Positions 26,236 to 36,088 of a DNA stretch of 49,434 nucleotides are shown one piece after another (the first letter of the stretch is position 1; every line of letters starts with the position of its first letter). The notes under the pieces were generated by a model that saw only the letters and a program-made list of their open reading frames with translations, was not told where the DNA came from and made no database searches. A program made the translations under genes and the position numbers. The DNA lies in assembly GCA_018667915.1 (NCBI GenBank), contig JABIRI010000333.1, forward strand, positions 1-49,434. Reading direction: 5' to 3'. Source of the stretch: Opitutaceae bacterium. GTDB taxonomy: Bacteria; Verrucomicrobiota; Verrucomicrobiia; Opitutales; Opitutaceae.

Positions 26236-26991
26236 ATGAAAACCCTCCTCCGAATTCTTGTTCCTTCGATCCTGATGGTGTTGCCGATCAAGGCGGACAC
26301 CGAGGATGTTATCCAACTCGCCCGGTCATACTTAGGCTCAGAGGCCGCCCTCGAAGCGGTTAATTCAGTGACCTATAAAGGCACGCTCACCTCCGGTGGA
26401 GTGGACGCTGCGGGCGAAGAACAAACCACCACCGCGAAGATCGAGATTATCTTTTCCAAGCCGTTCTATCAACGCATCCGCATCTCCTCTCCTGAGCGCA
26501 CCGAAACGACCGGCCTCGATGACTACGAAGCCTGGCAACGGATCGAGAACCCTGAGAATGCTGACCAGTGGCGCATGACATTGCTCGATACCGTGCAGAT
26601 CCGTCGCCTCCGCGCGAACACTTGGGAAAACCTGAATTTCTTTAAAGGTATCTCCAAAATTGGCGGTAAGGTAGAAGACGAAGGCCTCGTGACCATGGAT
26701 GGCAAGCAGCTCCGTAAGCTCGGTTTTACCCACGGTTATGGAATTATATTTTACCGGTTCTATGACCCCACCACGGGCAGGCTCGTTCTGAGTGAAACCG
26801 ATACGGGAGCGAAGATCATTGAATCCGGAGAAAACCGGATCGCGGGTGTTCGTTTCCCCAAACAAGTGGTCACTTCCTCAGAACGGCCGGACGGTAGCAT
26901 CCAACGGGTGGAAGTGAATTTTGACAGCATTGAGGTCAATCAGCCCCTGACCAAGGACCTCTTCCGCGTGCCTTCGATTACGAGGCAGTAG
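26236..26991 (+). CDS. Secreted protein of unknown function, outer-membrane lipoprotein-sorting-like
   Basis: Encodes 251 residues with an N-terminal signal peptide (MKTLLRILVPSILMVLPIKA), cleaved probably after KA-D; there is no lipobox cysteine. The mature part is beta-rich (VTYKGTLTSGG, AKIEIIFSKPFYQRIRIS, DDYEAWQRI, YRFYDPTTGRLVLSETDTG), in the style of LolA/LolB-like proteins often annotated as outer membrane lipoprotein-sorting proteins. It would act in the periplasm. Flanks are guaA (83 bases upstream) and hisD (61 bases downstream), which give no functional hint. The family assignment is tentative. Confidence 0.7.
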   Translation: MKTLLRILVPSILMVLPIKADTEDVIQLARSYLGSEAALEAVNSVTYKGTLTSGGVDAAGEEQTTTAKIEIIFSKPFYQRIRISSPERTETTGLDDYEAWQRIENPENADQWRMTLLDTVQIRRLRANTWENLNFFKGISKIGGKVEDEGLVTMDGKQLRKLGFTHGYGIIFYRFYDPTTGRLVLSETDTGAKIIESGENRIAGVRFPKQVVTSSERPDGSIQRVEVNFDSIEVNQPLTKDLFRVPSITRQ

Positions 26992-27052
26992 CTCATTTCT
27001 GCGCTCACCGACTTGCAGTGATGCGGTCGAGTAGGGCAGGTTAGGTCCGATT

Positions 27053-28351
27053 GTGCGTTACTTAAACTACTCAACTCCCTCCGCTCGCAGTAAGCTGGCG
27101 AAGTTTTGCGCCGGTGCGATCGTGCCGCCTGCGATAACCGCCAGTGTGGCGGCGATCCTCCGTGAGGTGCAGGATAAAGGCGATGCGGCCGTCGCTGCGT
27201 TCGCCCAGCAATTTGATCAGGCGACCCTTCGTCCACGCGATTTTCGGGTTCGCCCCGCGCAACTCAAAGCTGCGGCCAAGCGCCTGCGGGCCGCGGAGAT
27301 GCGGGCCATGAAAAGTGCGCTGGCGAACATTCGCTCCTACAACCGGCAGGGTCTGCCCGCGAATTGGACGTCTCGTAATCCGCAAGGTGCCGAGGTCGGC
27401 GAGCGCCACCATCCTATTCGCCGCGTCGGACTCTATGTGCCCGGTGGCGAAGTTCCGCTCGTTTCGACAGTCTTGATGACGGCGACCCTGGCTAAAATTG
27501 CCGGTTGCCCGGAGATTGCCGTATTTACGCCGTCTGATTCCGCCGGCAATGTGGCCGACGGTTTGTTGGCCGCACTTCACCTGATTGGGGTCGATGAAGT
27601 TTATCGTGTCGGTGGTGTGCACGCCATTGGCGCTATGGCTTACGGGACCAAAACAATTCCCGCCGTCGATAAGGTCTACGGTCCCGGAAACGCCTACACG
27701 TGCGAAGCGAAACGCCAGGTCTTTGGCACCGTGGGTGTAGATAGCCTGCCGGGTCCCAGCGAAGTCATGGTGATCGCGGACAATTCTGCGCGCGCCGATT
27801 TTGCCGCATCTGATCTATTGGCGCAGGCGGAACATGGTTCCGGCCGCGAAAAAATCTATCTGGTCGGAACCTCCCGCAAGGTCATCGACGCCATTGCGGC
27901 TGAAGTCGCGAAGCAATTGCCTAGCCTGGGTCGCAACGAGAAAGCCGAACGGGTGTTGGCTGATGGATTTTTGGCCATCGAAGTGAAGAACACCGCGCAA
28001 GCGATTGAGGTCGCCAACTATGTCGCTCCGGAACATCTCGAGTTGCTGGTCAAACCCGCGATGGCGAAGCGGCTCGAACGCGATATCACCACGGCAGGTG
28101 CGATGATGATCGGTAACCTCACCCCTACCGCATTGGGGGATTTTACGGCCGGTCCGAGTCACGTGTTGCCCACCGGTCGAGCGGGCCGATTTTTTAGTGG
28201 GTTGCGGGTCGCCGACTTTTTGCGCCGCACCAGTATCGTGCGTTACGACGAGAAATCGATTCGAGCGGGCGAAAAAGTGGTTCGTGCCTTTGCCAGCATG
28301 GAACGGCTGGATGCTCACGGCCGATCTGCTTCCATCCGATTGGAGAAATAA
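27053..28351 (+). CDS. hisD: Histidinol dehydrogenase
   Basis: Encodes 432 residues of the zinc enzyme that oxidises L-histidinol to L-histidine, the last step of the pathway. Typical segments are RVGLYVPGG, VYGPGNAYTCEAKRQVFG, AQAEHGSG (zinc ligand region), APEHLEL and GPSHVLPT. The GTG at 27053 is the best start: the protein then begins just before the first helix, in line with family length. hisC starts 3 bases after the stop, with the ribosome binding site GGAG in the end of hisD. Confidence 0.96.
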   Translation: MRYLNYSTPSARSKLAKFCAGAIVPPAITASVAAILREVQDKGDAAVAAFAQQFDQATLRPRDFRVRPAQLKAAAKRLRAAEMRAMKSALANIRSYNRQGLPANWTSRNPQGAEVGERHHPIRRVGLYVPGGEVPLVSTVLMTATLAKIAGCPEIAVFTPSDSAGNVADGLLAALHLIGVDEVYRVGGVHAIGAMAYGTKTIPAVDKVYGPGNAYTCEAKRQVFGTVGVDSLPGPSEVMVIADNSARADFAASDLLAQAEHGSGREKIYLVGTSRKVIDAIAAEVAKQLPSLGRNEKAERVLADGFLAIEVKNTAQAIEVANYVAPEHLELLVKPAMAKRLERDITTAGAMMIGNLTPTALGDFTAGPSHVLPTGRAGRFFSGLRVADFLRRTSIVRYDEKSIRAGEKVVRAFASMERLDAHGRSASIRLEK

Positions 28352-28354
28352 CCG

Positions 28355-29455
28355 GTGAGCACCCCCCATGAGCTAGCTCGGTCCCATGTGCCCCCGTTGC
28401 ACGCTTATACGCCCGGGTTCCAGCCGACCGGCGACGGTTGGATTAAACTCAATACCAACGAGAGTCCGTATCCCCCGAGCCCCATGGTCGCGGAGGCGGT
28501 TCGTGCCGCAGTGGGGGACGACGGTACGAATCTTCGACTATATCCCAATCCCACCAGTGCGCCGCTACGCACGCAAATCGCCGCAATTCATGGCATTGCT
28601 GCGGACCAGGTCATCATCGGCAATGGTTCGGATGACATCCTGAATTTGCTCGTGCGCGTGTTCGGCGGACCTGAATCATCTACGGGTTATACGCTGCCGA
28701 GCTATTCGCTTTATCCGGTTCTGGTCGCGATTCAGGACGGGAGTGTGTCGACCATCGAATTTGATCGTTCGATGACGTTGCCGGTGGAGCAGATCGCCCA
28801 GTCCGATGCGCGTGCCTTTTTTCTAACATCTCCCAACGCGCCGACGGGTATCGGTTTCTCCAATGACGCGATCGAGGCAGTTTTGCGGAAATTTTCGGGA
28901 ATGCTGGTGGTGGATGAAGCCTACGCTCCCTTTGCCGAAGAGAACGTGACAGGCCTGCTCGGTCGCTATCCCAACCTCGTGGTCGTGCGCACGCTTTCGA
29001 AGGCACATGCCCTGGCCGGCATGCGCGTGGGCTACGCGCTCGCGAGTGCGGAGACGATCGGTTTACTCGATCGCGTGCGTGATAGTTACAACGTCAACCA
29101 GCTCTCGCAGGCCGCGGCTGAAGCGGCTTTGGGCGACCCGATTTATTACGACGAAGTGATCGGGCGGATTAAGCAGACCCGGGATCATTGGCTCTCTGCC
29201 TGGCGGGAGCGCGGGTGGTTTATCTACGATTCGGCGGCAAATTTTCTCTTCGTCGAGCCGCGCGATGCCGCGGGGCTGAGTGGTCCCACCGTGGCCGCGG
29301 GTCTTTTTGAACGCTTCAAATCGGATAAAATTCTCGTGCGCAGCTTCCCCAGCCACGCCTTGACCGCATCGTTTCTGCGAATCAGCGTCGGAACCGACGA
29401 CGAGATGCTCGCCGTCGAAAAAGCAATCCAAGCATGGCTGATTCACGATCCGTAA
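28355..29455 (+). CDS. hisC: Histidinol-phosphate aminotransferase
   Basis: Encodes 366 residues of a fold-type I PLP aminotransferase making L-histidinol phosphate. [13 protein letters not shown] at the N-terminus, [19 protein letters not shown] and the PLP lysine K216 in [11 protein letters not shown] are standard. GTG start with GGAG nine bases upstream. The end overlaps hisB by 22 bases, so hisD-hisC-hisB form a coupled operon. Confidence 0.96.
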   Translation: MSTPHELARSHVPPLHAYTPGFQPTGDGWIKLNTNESPYPPSPMVAEAVRAAVGDDGTNLRLYPNPTSAPLRTQIAAIHGIAADQVIIGNGSDDILNLLVRVFGGPESSTGYTLPSYSLYPVLVAIQDGSVSTIEFDRSMTLPVEQIAQSDARAFFLTSPNAPTGIGFSNDAIEAVLRKFSGMLVVDEAYAPFAEENVTGLLGRYPNLVVVRTLSKAHALAGMRVGYALASAETIGLLDRVRDSYNVNQLSQAAAEAALGDPIYYDEVIGRIKQTRDHWLSAWRERGWFIYDSAANFLFVEPRDAAGLSGPTVAAGLFERFKSDKILVRSFPSHALTASFLRISVGTDDEMLAVEKAIQAWLIHDP

Positions 29456-30030
29456 CCCTTTCCCGTAAAACTGCCGAAACTGCTATTGAGCTATCACTCG
29501 ATGTAGATGGTTCCGGTGTGTCCGAAATCGCCACGGGCGTGCCGTTTTTCGACCACATGCTCACCTTGTTCTCCAAGCACGGGCTGTTCGACCTCAACGT
29601 GAAATGTGATGGCGACATTGAGGTCGATTATCACCACACGGTTGAAGATGTGGGACTGGTTCTAGGCGATGCGTTCAAGCAAGCCCTCGGTGACAAGAAG
29701 GGGATCCGACGTTACGGGTTCTTTCTCCTGCCCATGGATGAATCGCTCGCTCGAATCGCCCTGGATATTGGAGGTCGGCCTCACTTAGTCTACTCGGCCG
29801 ATGCTCCGACGATGTTTGTCCGTGATTTTAATATCATTTTGGTGAAGGAATTCTGCCGCGCGTTCAGCAACGCACTCGGAGCAAATCTGCACGTCCAGTT
29901 GGTTTACGGCGAAGAGCCTCACCACGTGGCGGAGGCGATTTTCAAGTGCCTCGCTCGCGCGATGGATGTGGCTACTCAGATCGACCCACGGGCGGCGGAT
30001 AGCCTGCCTTCGACCAAGGGCGTGATCTAA
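29434..30030 (+). CDS. hisB: Imidazoleglycerol-phosphate dehydratase
   Basis: Encodes a 198-residue monofunctional HisB (no phosphatase domain) that dehydrates imidazole glycerol phosphate. The metal and substrate motifs [40 protein letters not shown] and the end STKGVI are in the expected order. The ATG lies within hisC, 22 bases before its end, which indicates translational coupling. Confidence 0.97.
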   Translation: MADSRSVTLSRKTAETAIELSLDVDGSGVSEIATGVPFFDHMLTLFSKHGLFDLNVKCDGDIEVDYHHTVEDVGLVLGDAFKQALGDKKGIRRYGFFLLPMDESLARIALDIGGRPHLVYSADAPTMFVRDFNIILVKEFCRAFSNALGANLHVQLVYGEEPHHVAEAIFKCLARAMDVATQIDPRAADSLPSTKGVI

Positions 30031-30057
30031 ACCGGCTTCGAACCGTATATTATTCCG

Positions 30058-30684
30058 ATGATCGCTGTCATTGATAATGGCATCTGCAATTTACGCAGTG
30101 TGACCAAAGCGCTCGAGAACGTGGGTGGTTTGCCGACGGTCGTGCGCTCTCCGGCGGAATTGGCCGAGGCCCGTGCCACCGGGCTGGTGCTTCCTGGGGT
30201 GGGGGCGTTACGCGACTGTGTGGCTTCGCTACGTGAGACGGGTTTGGCCGAAAGCGTTCGTGAGTGGATCTCGGCGGACCGTCCGTTTCTGGGTGTATGC
30301 CTTGGCATGCAGGCCCTCTTCGAAAAGTCGGAGGAGGGTGGTGGGATCGCCGGGTTGGGAATCTTCCCGGGCGAGGTAAAAAAATTCGATCTACCGTCCG
30401 AATTCAAAGTGCCTCACATGGGTTGGAATACCGTCAGGTTTTCTCAACAATCCACCCCCCTTCAGGGTGATCTGGCCGATGACGGAGAATCCTTTTATTT
30501 TGTGCACAGCTATCACTGCGTGCCCGCGGATCCCGCGTTGGTATTGGCCGAAAGTGATTACGGAGGCCGGTTCACGGCTGCGATCGGCCGCAGAAATTGT
30601 TTCGCAACGCAATTTCATCCCGAAAAAAGTCAGGGTAAAGGCCTCGAGCTTTATGGCAATTTTGTCCGTTTAGCGGGTGTTTGA
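30058..30684 (+). CDS. hisH: Imidazole glycerol phosphate synthase, glutaminase subunit
   Basis: Encodes 208 residues of the class I amidotransferase that supplies ammonia to HisF. Triad C81 (GVCLGMQ), H187 and E189 (FHPEKS) are present, as are DNGICNLRSVTKAL and PHMGWNTV. It starts 27 bases after hisB without a Shine-Dalgarno sequence. The partner gene hisF and hisA, often adjacent, are not here; the next gene is citrate synthase with its own promoter. Confidence 0.96.
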   Translation: MIAVIDNGICNLRSVTKALENVGGLPTVVRSPAELAEARATGLVLPGVGALRDCVASLRETGLAESVREWISADRPFLGVCLGMQALFEKSEEGGGIAGLGIFPGEVKKFDLPSEFKVPHMGWNTVRFSQQSTPLQGDLADDGESFYFVHSYHCVPADPALVLAESDYGGRFTAAIGRRNCFATQFHPEKSQGKGLELYGNFVRLAGV

Positions 30685-30710
30685 GCCTGATTTTGGCGGT
30701 TTCTTATAAG
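30681..30710 (+). promoter_or_regulatory. Candidate sigma-70-like promoter of the citrate synthase gene
   Basis: TTGAGC (30681-30686, overlapping the hisH stop) and TATAAG (30705-30710) are spaced by 18 bases. A transcript would start near 30717, giving a leader of about 100 bases before the gltA ATG. The -10 element matches five of six consensus bases, the -35 four of six. Confidence 0.45.
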
Positions 30711-30817
30711 CTCCGCTTAACTCCCGCAGGGGCTTGCCCAATGATCGGGCGATTCCCGGTCGGATCTCAGGTCTTTGTTTTGCATCCAAGAGCGAACTGC
30801 GCTTGGCTAGCGGGCTT

Positions 30818-32104
30818 ATGTCGAAGACCGCCACCCTAAAGATTGATGATCAAGACCTCGAACTGCCCGTAATCGTCGGGTCGGAGGGAGAAAAGGCGGT
30901 AGATGTGCGTAAGCTCCGTGCGACCACGGGCTACATCACTTTCGACGAAGGTTACGGCAACACGGGTTCCTGCCAAAGCGAGATCACGTTCATCAACGGC
31001 GAGGAGGGGATCTTGCGCTATCGTGGTTATCCGATCGAGCAACTCGCGGATAAGTCCAATTTCGTAGATGTCGCCTACCTCGTTATCTACGGCGAGTTGC
31101 CTAACGTCGATCAACGTGCCGCCTTCTCTGCCCGCTTATCCGCTGAATCTTCGCTCACTGATGACATGGTGCGCTTCATCAGCAGTTTCCCGAAGCAGAC
31201 GCATCCGATGTCGGTGCTGGCGGCGAGCATGAATGGACTGGGCGCCTACTACCCGCACCTTGCGACCAATAATCACCAGCGTGATCTCGAGCATTTCGAT
31301 GAAGCTGCGGCGATTGCGATGGCCAAGGTTCGCACGATTGCAGCTCACAGTTATCGGGTCGCCCGTGGCCTGCCGCTGAACGAGCCGAAGGCCGCATACG
31401 GTTACGCCGAAAACTTCCTTCACCTGATGTTCTCCGAGCCCGGTCAGGACTACGTGGCGACTCCCGAAGTCGCATCGGCCATCAACCTCTTCCTGCTGCT
31501 CCACGCGGAGCACGAACAGAATTGCTCGACTTCGACGGTGCGGATGGTTGCATCGGCCGGCGCCAACCTATTCGCTTCAGCCTCGGCTGGAATCAGCGCG
31601 TTGTGGGGACCCCTGCACGGTGGGGCGAACCAAGCCGTGCTGGAGATGCTTACGGCAATTCATAAAGACGGCGATGATGGCTCCAAATTCATTGAAGCCG
31701 CGAAGAATGGCAAAGCTCGCCTGATGGGTTTCGGTCACCGCGTTTACAAGAATCACGATCCTCGTGCGAAGATCATCAAGGGCAGCTTCGATAAGGCTTT
31801 GGAGAGCCTCGGAATCACCGATGATCCTCTTCTCGATATCGCCCGCAATCTTGAGGCGGCCGCGCTCAGCGATGACTACTTCATTTCGCGTAAACTTTAC
31901 CCGAACGTCGATTTCTACTCCGGCCTCATCATGAATGCGCTCAAAATTCCGGTGGATATGTTCACCGTGATGTTCGCGATTGGTCGCATGCCGGGATGGG
32001 TAGCGCAGTGGCATGAAGTCGCGGCGAATCCAAAATCGAAGATCAATCGTCCGCGCCAAATCTACGTGGGGCCCACTCCGCGTGACGTGCCGGACCAAAC
32101 CTGA
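30818..32104 (+). CDS. gltA: Citrate synthase
   Basis: Encodes 428 residues that condense oxaloacetate with acetyl-CoA. The type II (Gram-negative-like) protein has catalytic H267 (WGPLHGG), H307 (GFGHRVYK) and D365 (YPNVDFYSG), and the N-terminal beta domain of the NADH-sensitive hexameric form. The ATG at 30818 gives [11 protein letters not shown], the usual beginning; an in-frame upstream ATG at 30734 would add 28 unrelated residues and is rejected. No Shine-Dalgarno sequence. Confidence 0.96.
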   Translation: MSKTATLKIDDQDLELPVIVGSEGEKAVDVRKLRATTGYITFDEGYGNTGSCQSEITFINGEEGILRYRGYPIEQLADKSNFVDVAYLVIYGELPNVDQRAAFSARLSAESSLTDDMVRFISSFPKQTHPMSVLAASMNGLGAYYPHLATNNHQRDLEHFDEAAAIAMAKVRTIAAHSYRVARGLPLNEPKAAYGYAENFLHLMFSEPGQDYVATPEVASAINLFLLLHAEHEQNCSTSTVRMVASAGANLFASASAGISALWGPLHGGANQAVLEMLTAIHKDGDDGSKFIEAAKNGKARLMGFGHRVYKNHDPRAKIIKGSFDKALESLGITDDPLLDIARNLEAAALSDDYFISRKLYPNVDFYSGLIMNALKIPVDMFTVMFAIGRMPGWVAQWHEVAANPKSKINRPRQIYVGPTPRDVPDQT

Positions 32105-32108
32105 TCCC

Positions 32109-33668
32109 ATGGCGGCTCCCGCCGCCTATCGTGGTTGGAAGCACGTCCTCCTTTGGGGAGGCGTGCTTTTGCTTTTAATGCTCCGGGTGCCGCTGTTGTG
32201 GCAGACGGGGGAATTTGTCAGCGAGGATGGTTGGGTGTTTTTCGCCGGAGCGTTTAACGCGCCGTGGTATGAGTCGTTAGTCACTCCTTTTGCCGGCTAT
32301 TTCCGACTTGAGGCGAGGTTGTTTGCGGAACTGATTTCGCCGCTCCCTTGGGGGACGCAACCATATGCTTATGCGATGGGGGGGCTCAGTCTAAACGCTC
32401 TGGTGCTGAGTTTGTTCTATCTTCCGGGATTCCGGCACCTAGTCGCCTCGGATGGCCACCGTCTGGCCATCGTGGGCCTACTGGCGCTTGCACCCAATGC
32501 CGAAAACCTCGGACTGCTCACGGGGATGCATTGGTATCTGGGTTTTGCTCTGACCTTGATTCTTGTGATCGACCCGCCGTCACATTGGCAGGGTCGGGTC
32601 GCTTTGGTTCTGGGGTCGAGTCTCTGCGTGTGGTCCTCTCCTTCGGCGTTGGTGTTGTTCCCGGTTTTTGTTCTTCGCGCGCTGAAAGTCACCGATCCAT
32701 TTCTGAGGCGCTGGACTACCGCCGTCGTGCTGCAGTTGGTGCTGTGTGCAGTGGCGGTCCTGGTTTTTCGAGGCACGGAAGGCACGCGATCAGATGAATT
32801 CGATCGTGGAGTGATTTATGGAGCGGTGGAGCATCTGATGGTGCGAGGCTGGTTTACGGTGGGCCTTTGGGGGCGTGGAATTAGTGAATACCTCGTGAAC
32901 TTGTCGCCGCGGTTGGTGGATTTGCTTGGCTGGGTTACTATGTCGGTGTTGGCCGGAATGATGTGGCGCACTCGCCACGGCAGAGAAGTGGGTCCGATCC
33001 TGCTCGTCGTAGCGGCTGGAATGATGACAACGCTTTCCCTCACGCGAACTCTCTACATCGGCGAGCTTGCGGAGTTGGATTTGCCGCGGCACGTGCGCTA
33101 CCTGACCACCTCAACTTTGATTTTAATTCTGGTTGCGTGGATAACTATCGGCCGAGTGTTAGGTGATCGGTCTCCCAAACTCTGGTGGATGCTCGTAGGA
33201 ATTCATGCTGTCGTGCTGTCACTGGGCCTCTCGGCGGAAAGACATTGGGCTCGGCCACCCGGTGAATTTCGATTTCGAGATCACATCATGGCGATTGAAA
33301 ATTTTCGTGAGGACTACGTTGAAACTCGTCGCCAGGGCAGCCTCTATCTGCCGAATGATGTGCCGTATTGGGGGCCAGTTCTCGAGTCAGAGGATGGCCA
33401 GTTGCATCACCCCGAAGACGGGTTGCTGGTGGCGTTGATCTTGCCGGAAAACTCCGACGGTTGGGTCGACTCATGGTTGGGTCGATTCCGCATCCTCGAG
33501 GACAACAAACGCTTGGATCACGAAAATTGGGGAAGACTCACTTACACCGGCACCGAGATGGGTCGGGTGTGGTTCGTGGACGATAGTGGTCGCCAAATTT
33601 TTACCAGTCGATTGCTCTACCCACGTGCTTGGATGGTGGATGGGCTCGATATGCAGCTCATTCCTTAG
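32109..33668 (+). CDS. Polytopic membrane protein of unknown function
   Basis: Encodes 519 residues with about ten hydrophobic segments (for example 12-30, then spread to about residue 375) and a C-terminal soluble part of about 130 residues. Between segments 1 and 2 the loop SEDGWVFFAGAFNAPWYES resembles the acidic first loop of GT-C glycosyltransferases, but this is too weak for an assignment. The ATG at 32109 lies 4 bases after the gltA stop; earlier in-frame starts would overlap gltA. Composition and length resemble lineage-specific membrane proteins. The TIR gene follows after 74 bases. Confidence 0.75.
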   Translation: MAAPAAYRGWKHVLLWGGVLLLLMLRVPLLWQTGEFVSEDGWVFFAGAFNAPWYESLVTPFAGYFRLEARLFAELISPLPWGTQPYAYAMGGLSLNALVLSLFYLPGFRHLVASDGHRLAIVGLLALAPNAENLGLLTGMHWYLGFALTLILVIDPPSHWQGRVALVLGSSLCVWSSPSALVLFPVFVLRALKVTDPFLRRWTTAVVLQLVLCAVAVLVFRGTEGTRSDEFDRGVIYGAVEHLMVRGWFTVGLWGRGISEYLVNLSPRLVDLLGWVTMSVLAGMMWRTRHGREVGPILLVVAAGMMTTLSLTRTLYIGELAELDLPRHVRYLTTSTLILILVAWITIGRVLGDRSPKLWWMLVGIHAVVLSLGLSAERHWARPPGEFRFRDHIMAIENFREDYVETRRQGSLYLPNDVPYWGPVLESEDGQLHHPEDGLLVALILPENSDGWVDSWLGRFRILEDNKRLDHENWGRLTYTGTEMGRVWFVDDSGRQIFTSRLLYPRAWMVDGLDMQLIP

Positions 33669-33742
33669 CAAGCTGGAATTGGAGCCGGAAAGCACAGTCT
33701 CAACGCACTTGCGGTCGCTGTAAAGGGACCTAGATTCGAGGA

Positions 33743-36082
33743 GTGTCCGCCTCTCGAGCCGTTTTTATTAGTTATGCGAGTGAAGATTCCGTGGCTGCAG
33801 CCAAGTTGGCTGAAAATTTGCGGCAGGTCGGCTTGGAGGTTTGGCTGGACCAAGTAGAACTCAAAGGTGGTGACGCTTGGGATGAAGATATCAAACGCCA
33901 GATTCGAGAGTGTTCTTTGTTTGTCCCGCTGGTTTCTGCCCAGTCAAATCAGCGGCTGGAAGGTTACTTCCGACTCGAATGGAAATTGGCGGCGGAACGC
34001 ACGCACAGTATGGCGGCGGGCGTCCGTTTTATTTTCCCAGTTTTACTCGATGATCTCCAAGAATCGGATGCGGTCGTTCCTGGGGACTTCAGGTCGTTTC
34101 AATGGTCGGGGTGGTCTCCCGCTGAATCACCCACCCAATTGGCAGCGCGTATCGCCGAAGTCTTGGCCGTGCCGACTCAATTATCCGATTCCTCGCGTTC
34201 GTCGGTGGCGAGCCCGCCCAAGCGAGGCAAAGGGCGGCTGATGTTTGGTTGGGGACTGGCCGTTGTTGCGTCGGTCTCCCTTTGGTTCCTGTTGAGCGGA
34301 GGAAATCGAAGCCAACCCGTCGACCGACAGGTTGAATCCAGCGAAGTCGCACCTGCGCGTTCGATCGCGGTCTTGCCTTTCAACAACCTTAGCCCTGAAG
34401 AGGGCAACGCCTACATCGCATCCGGAGTGCATGAGGATGTGATGGTCCACTTGTCTCGAATCGATGATTTGCAGGTCACAGCCATGACGGTGGTCGCTCG
34501 ATATGGGGCGGAACCAGAAAACTTCACGTCGATTGGATCAGAACTTGGAGTGCAGTTCATCCTTGCGGGGTCGGTGCGCAAGGCGGCCGACACCGTCCGG
34601 GTGACCGTGCAATTGGTGGATGTTTCGGCCAACCGCACCGTATGGGCCGAGGATTTTGAACGTAATCTTGGACAGTTGTTTGCTCTGCAATCGGAGATTG
34701 CGCGCGAGGTGGCGACTTCATTGCGGGCCAGAATCGAGCCCGAGGTGGCGGCGGTTTTGGACTCTCCACCCACCGAAAGTCCTCTGGCTTATGATGCCTA
34801 TCTTAATGCGCGCTCTCAACTTGGTGATGGTTTTTGGATTCCGTTCCAAGTGCTAGACTCAACGGAAGAATGTTTAAAAATGGCTTTGGAATTGGATGCG
34901 GATTTTGCCGAGGCCTGGGCGCTCTTGGCCGTCGTAAACAGCCGCCGTGTTTTTCAGTCGTGGTCGATCAATGAAGACAATTCGGCCCGAGATATTGCCG
35001 CCGCTGCAGCGTCTGAGGCGGTCGAGCGAGCCCGGACCCTTGCACCTGACGGCTTGGCCACCTTGGAGGCGGAGGGATTCTACTATAATTTTGTGAAGCA
35101 GGATTTCATTGCGGCTATCCGTTCGGTCGATCGAGCACTCCGGTTGGTCCCGAACGATAGCGCCAGTCTGATGATCCTCGGTTATGGTTATCGCTTAACC
35201 GGACAGGTCGACCTCGCGTTGGAAACGTTTGAACGTGCTTTGCAGCTCGATCCATCTGATGCAGCCTCTTTCCATATGCTGATGGCAACCCATCGCGATA
35301 CGGGCAACTATGCCAAGTTGGTCGACCTTTGCCTCCAAGCATCGCAGGATTACCCTGACCGGGGAGACTATCTGGTGGAATCAAAATACTACCAGTTTTT
35401 GGTGGACGGGTCATTGGCCTCTTTCGAGACCTACGAAATGGCCCTGAATACGGTGCAACAATCGGATAACTGTAACCCCGCCGTTTGGCGCCAAGGCAGA
35501 ATGACCGTCGCCATGTTGCGACAGGATTTTGAAACGTATGCCGAGCATTGGCACCAAGAATGGGAGGCCCACCACTGGGGTCACGGTGATTGGGTGTGTC
35601 CGCTGCAGACCAACGAGGAGGCCAATCATGCAGCCATGCTGCTCGGAATGGGTGAAAACGATGCCGCCCGGGATATACTTAACAAAGCAGCGGTGCAGGT
35701 GGAAATGCCGATCAACCCGATGGCCCAGTGCGCGTTTAACCCTGCGGTCATCAAACCCAAACTGCATTTTCTTACTGGCGAACGCGATGCAGCCCGGCAG
35801 GACCTCCAAAATGCTCTCCATCAGCTCGAGCAAAAAGATCCCTATTTCCGTAAATTCGTAGAAAAAGGCGTCTTGTTGGAAGCAGCTGAAATGGTGGCTC
35901 CGGATCTATCTTTTAAGATTTACCGCGACATCCAGAATGACCCGATGCGCCAGGTGACCTTTGAATCCGTTTGTGCAAACCCATGGACTTATCCGAATTT
36001 GATCAAAGACTCCCAATTCCAGAAAGAGATTCTGACCGATGGTCGGTTTATTGAGTTTCTCGAGTCCTTTGATTTTATCTAA
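33743..36082 (+). CDS. TIR - transmembrane - TolB-like - TPR protein
   Basis: Encodes 779 residues. Residues 1-142 form a TIR domain: AVFISYASEDS, VWLDQVELKGGDAW (BB loop) and FRLEWKLA with E79 at the position of the catalytic glutamate of TIR NADases. A linker and one transmembrane helix (about 166-186) follow. Residues 205-330 (SIAVLPFNNLSPEEGNAYIA, FILAGSVRK, VQLVDVSANRTVWAEDFER) match the TolB-like domain often joined to adenylate cyclases. TPR-like helices make up the remainder. The GTG at 33743 gives the family start; GAGGA overlaps it, so spacing is poor. Topology suggests the TIR in the cytoplasm and the repeats outside. The function is unknown; signalling or defence are both conceivable. 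Confidence 0.85.
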   Translation: MSASRAVFISYASEDSVAAAKLAENLRQVGLEVWLDQVELKGGDAWDEDIKRQIRECSLFVPLVSAQSNQRLEGYFRLEWKLAAERTHSMAAGVRFIFPVLLDDLQESDAVVPGDFRSFQWSGWSPAESPTQLAARIAEVLAVPTQLSDSSRSSVASPPKRGKGRLMFGWGLAVVASVSLWFLLSGGNRSQPVDRQVESSEVAPARSIAVLPFNNLSPEEGNAYIASGVHEDVMVHLSRIDDLQVTAMTVVARYGAEPENFTSIGSELGVQFILAGSVRKAADTVRVTVQLVDVSANRTVWAEDFERNLGQLFALQSEIAREVATSLRARIEPEVAAVLDSPPTESPLAYDAYLNARSQLGDGFWIPFQVLDSTEECLKMALELDADFAEAWALLAVVNSRRVFQSWSINEDNSARDIAAAAASEAVERARTLAPDGLATLEAEGFYYNFVKQDFIAAIRSVDRALRLVPNDSASLMILGYGYRLTGQVDLALETFERALQLDPSDAASFHMLMATHRDTGNYAKLVDLCLQASQDYPDRGDYLVESKYYQFLVDGSLASFETYEMALNTVQQSDNCNPAVWRQGRMTVAMLRQDFETYAEHWHQEWEAHHWGHGDWVCPLQTNEEANHAAMLLGMGENDAARDILNKAAVQVEMPINPMAQCAFNPAVIKPKLHFLTGERDAARQDLQNALHQLEQKDPYFRKFVEKGVLLEAAEMVAPDLSFKIYRDIQNDPMRQVTFESVCANPWTYPNLIKDSQFQKEILTDGRFIEFLESFDFI

Positions 36083-36088
36083 ACAGTT

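Noticed and set aside
30734-30817. Longer N-terminus of citrate synthase
   Set aside because: The added 28 residues do not resemble the family, and a promoter-like element lies just upstream of this region.
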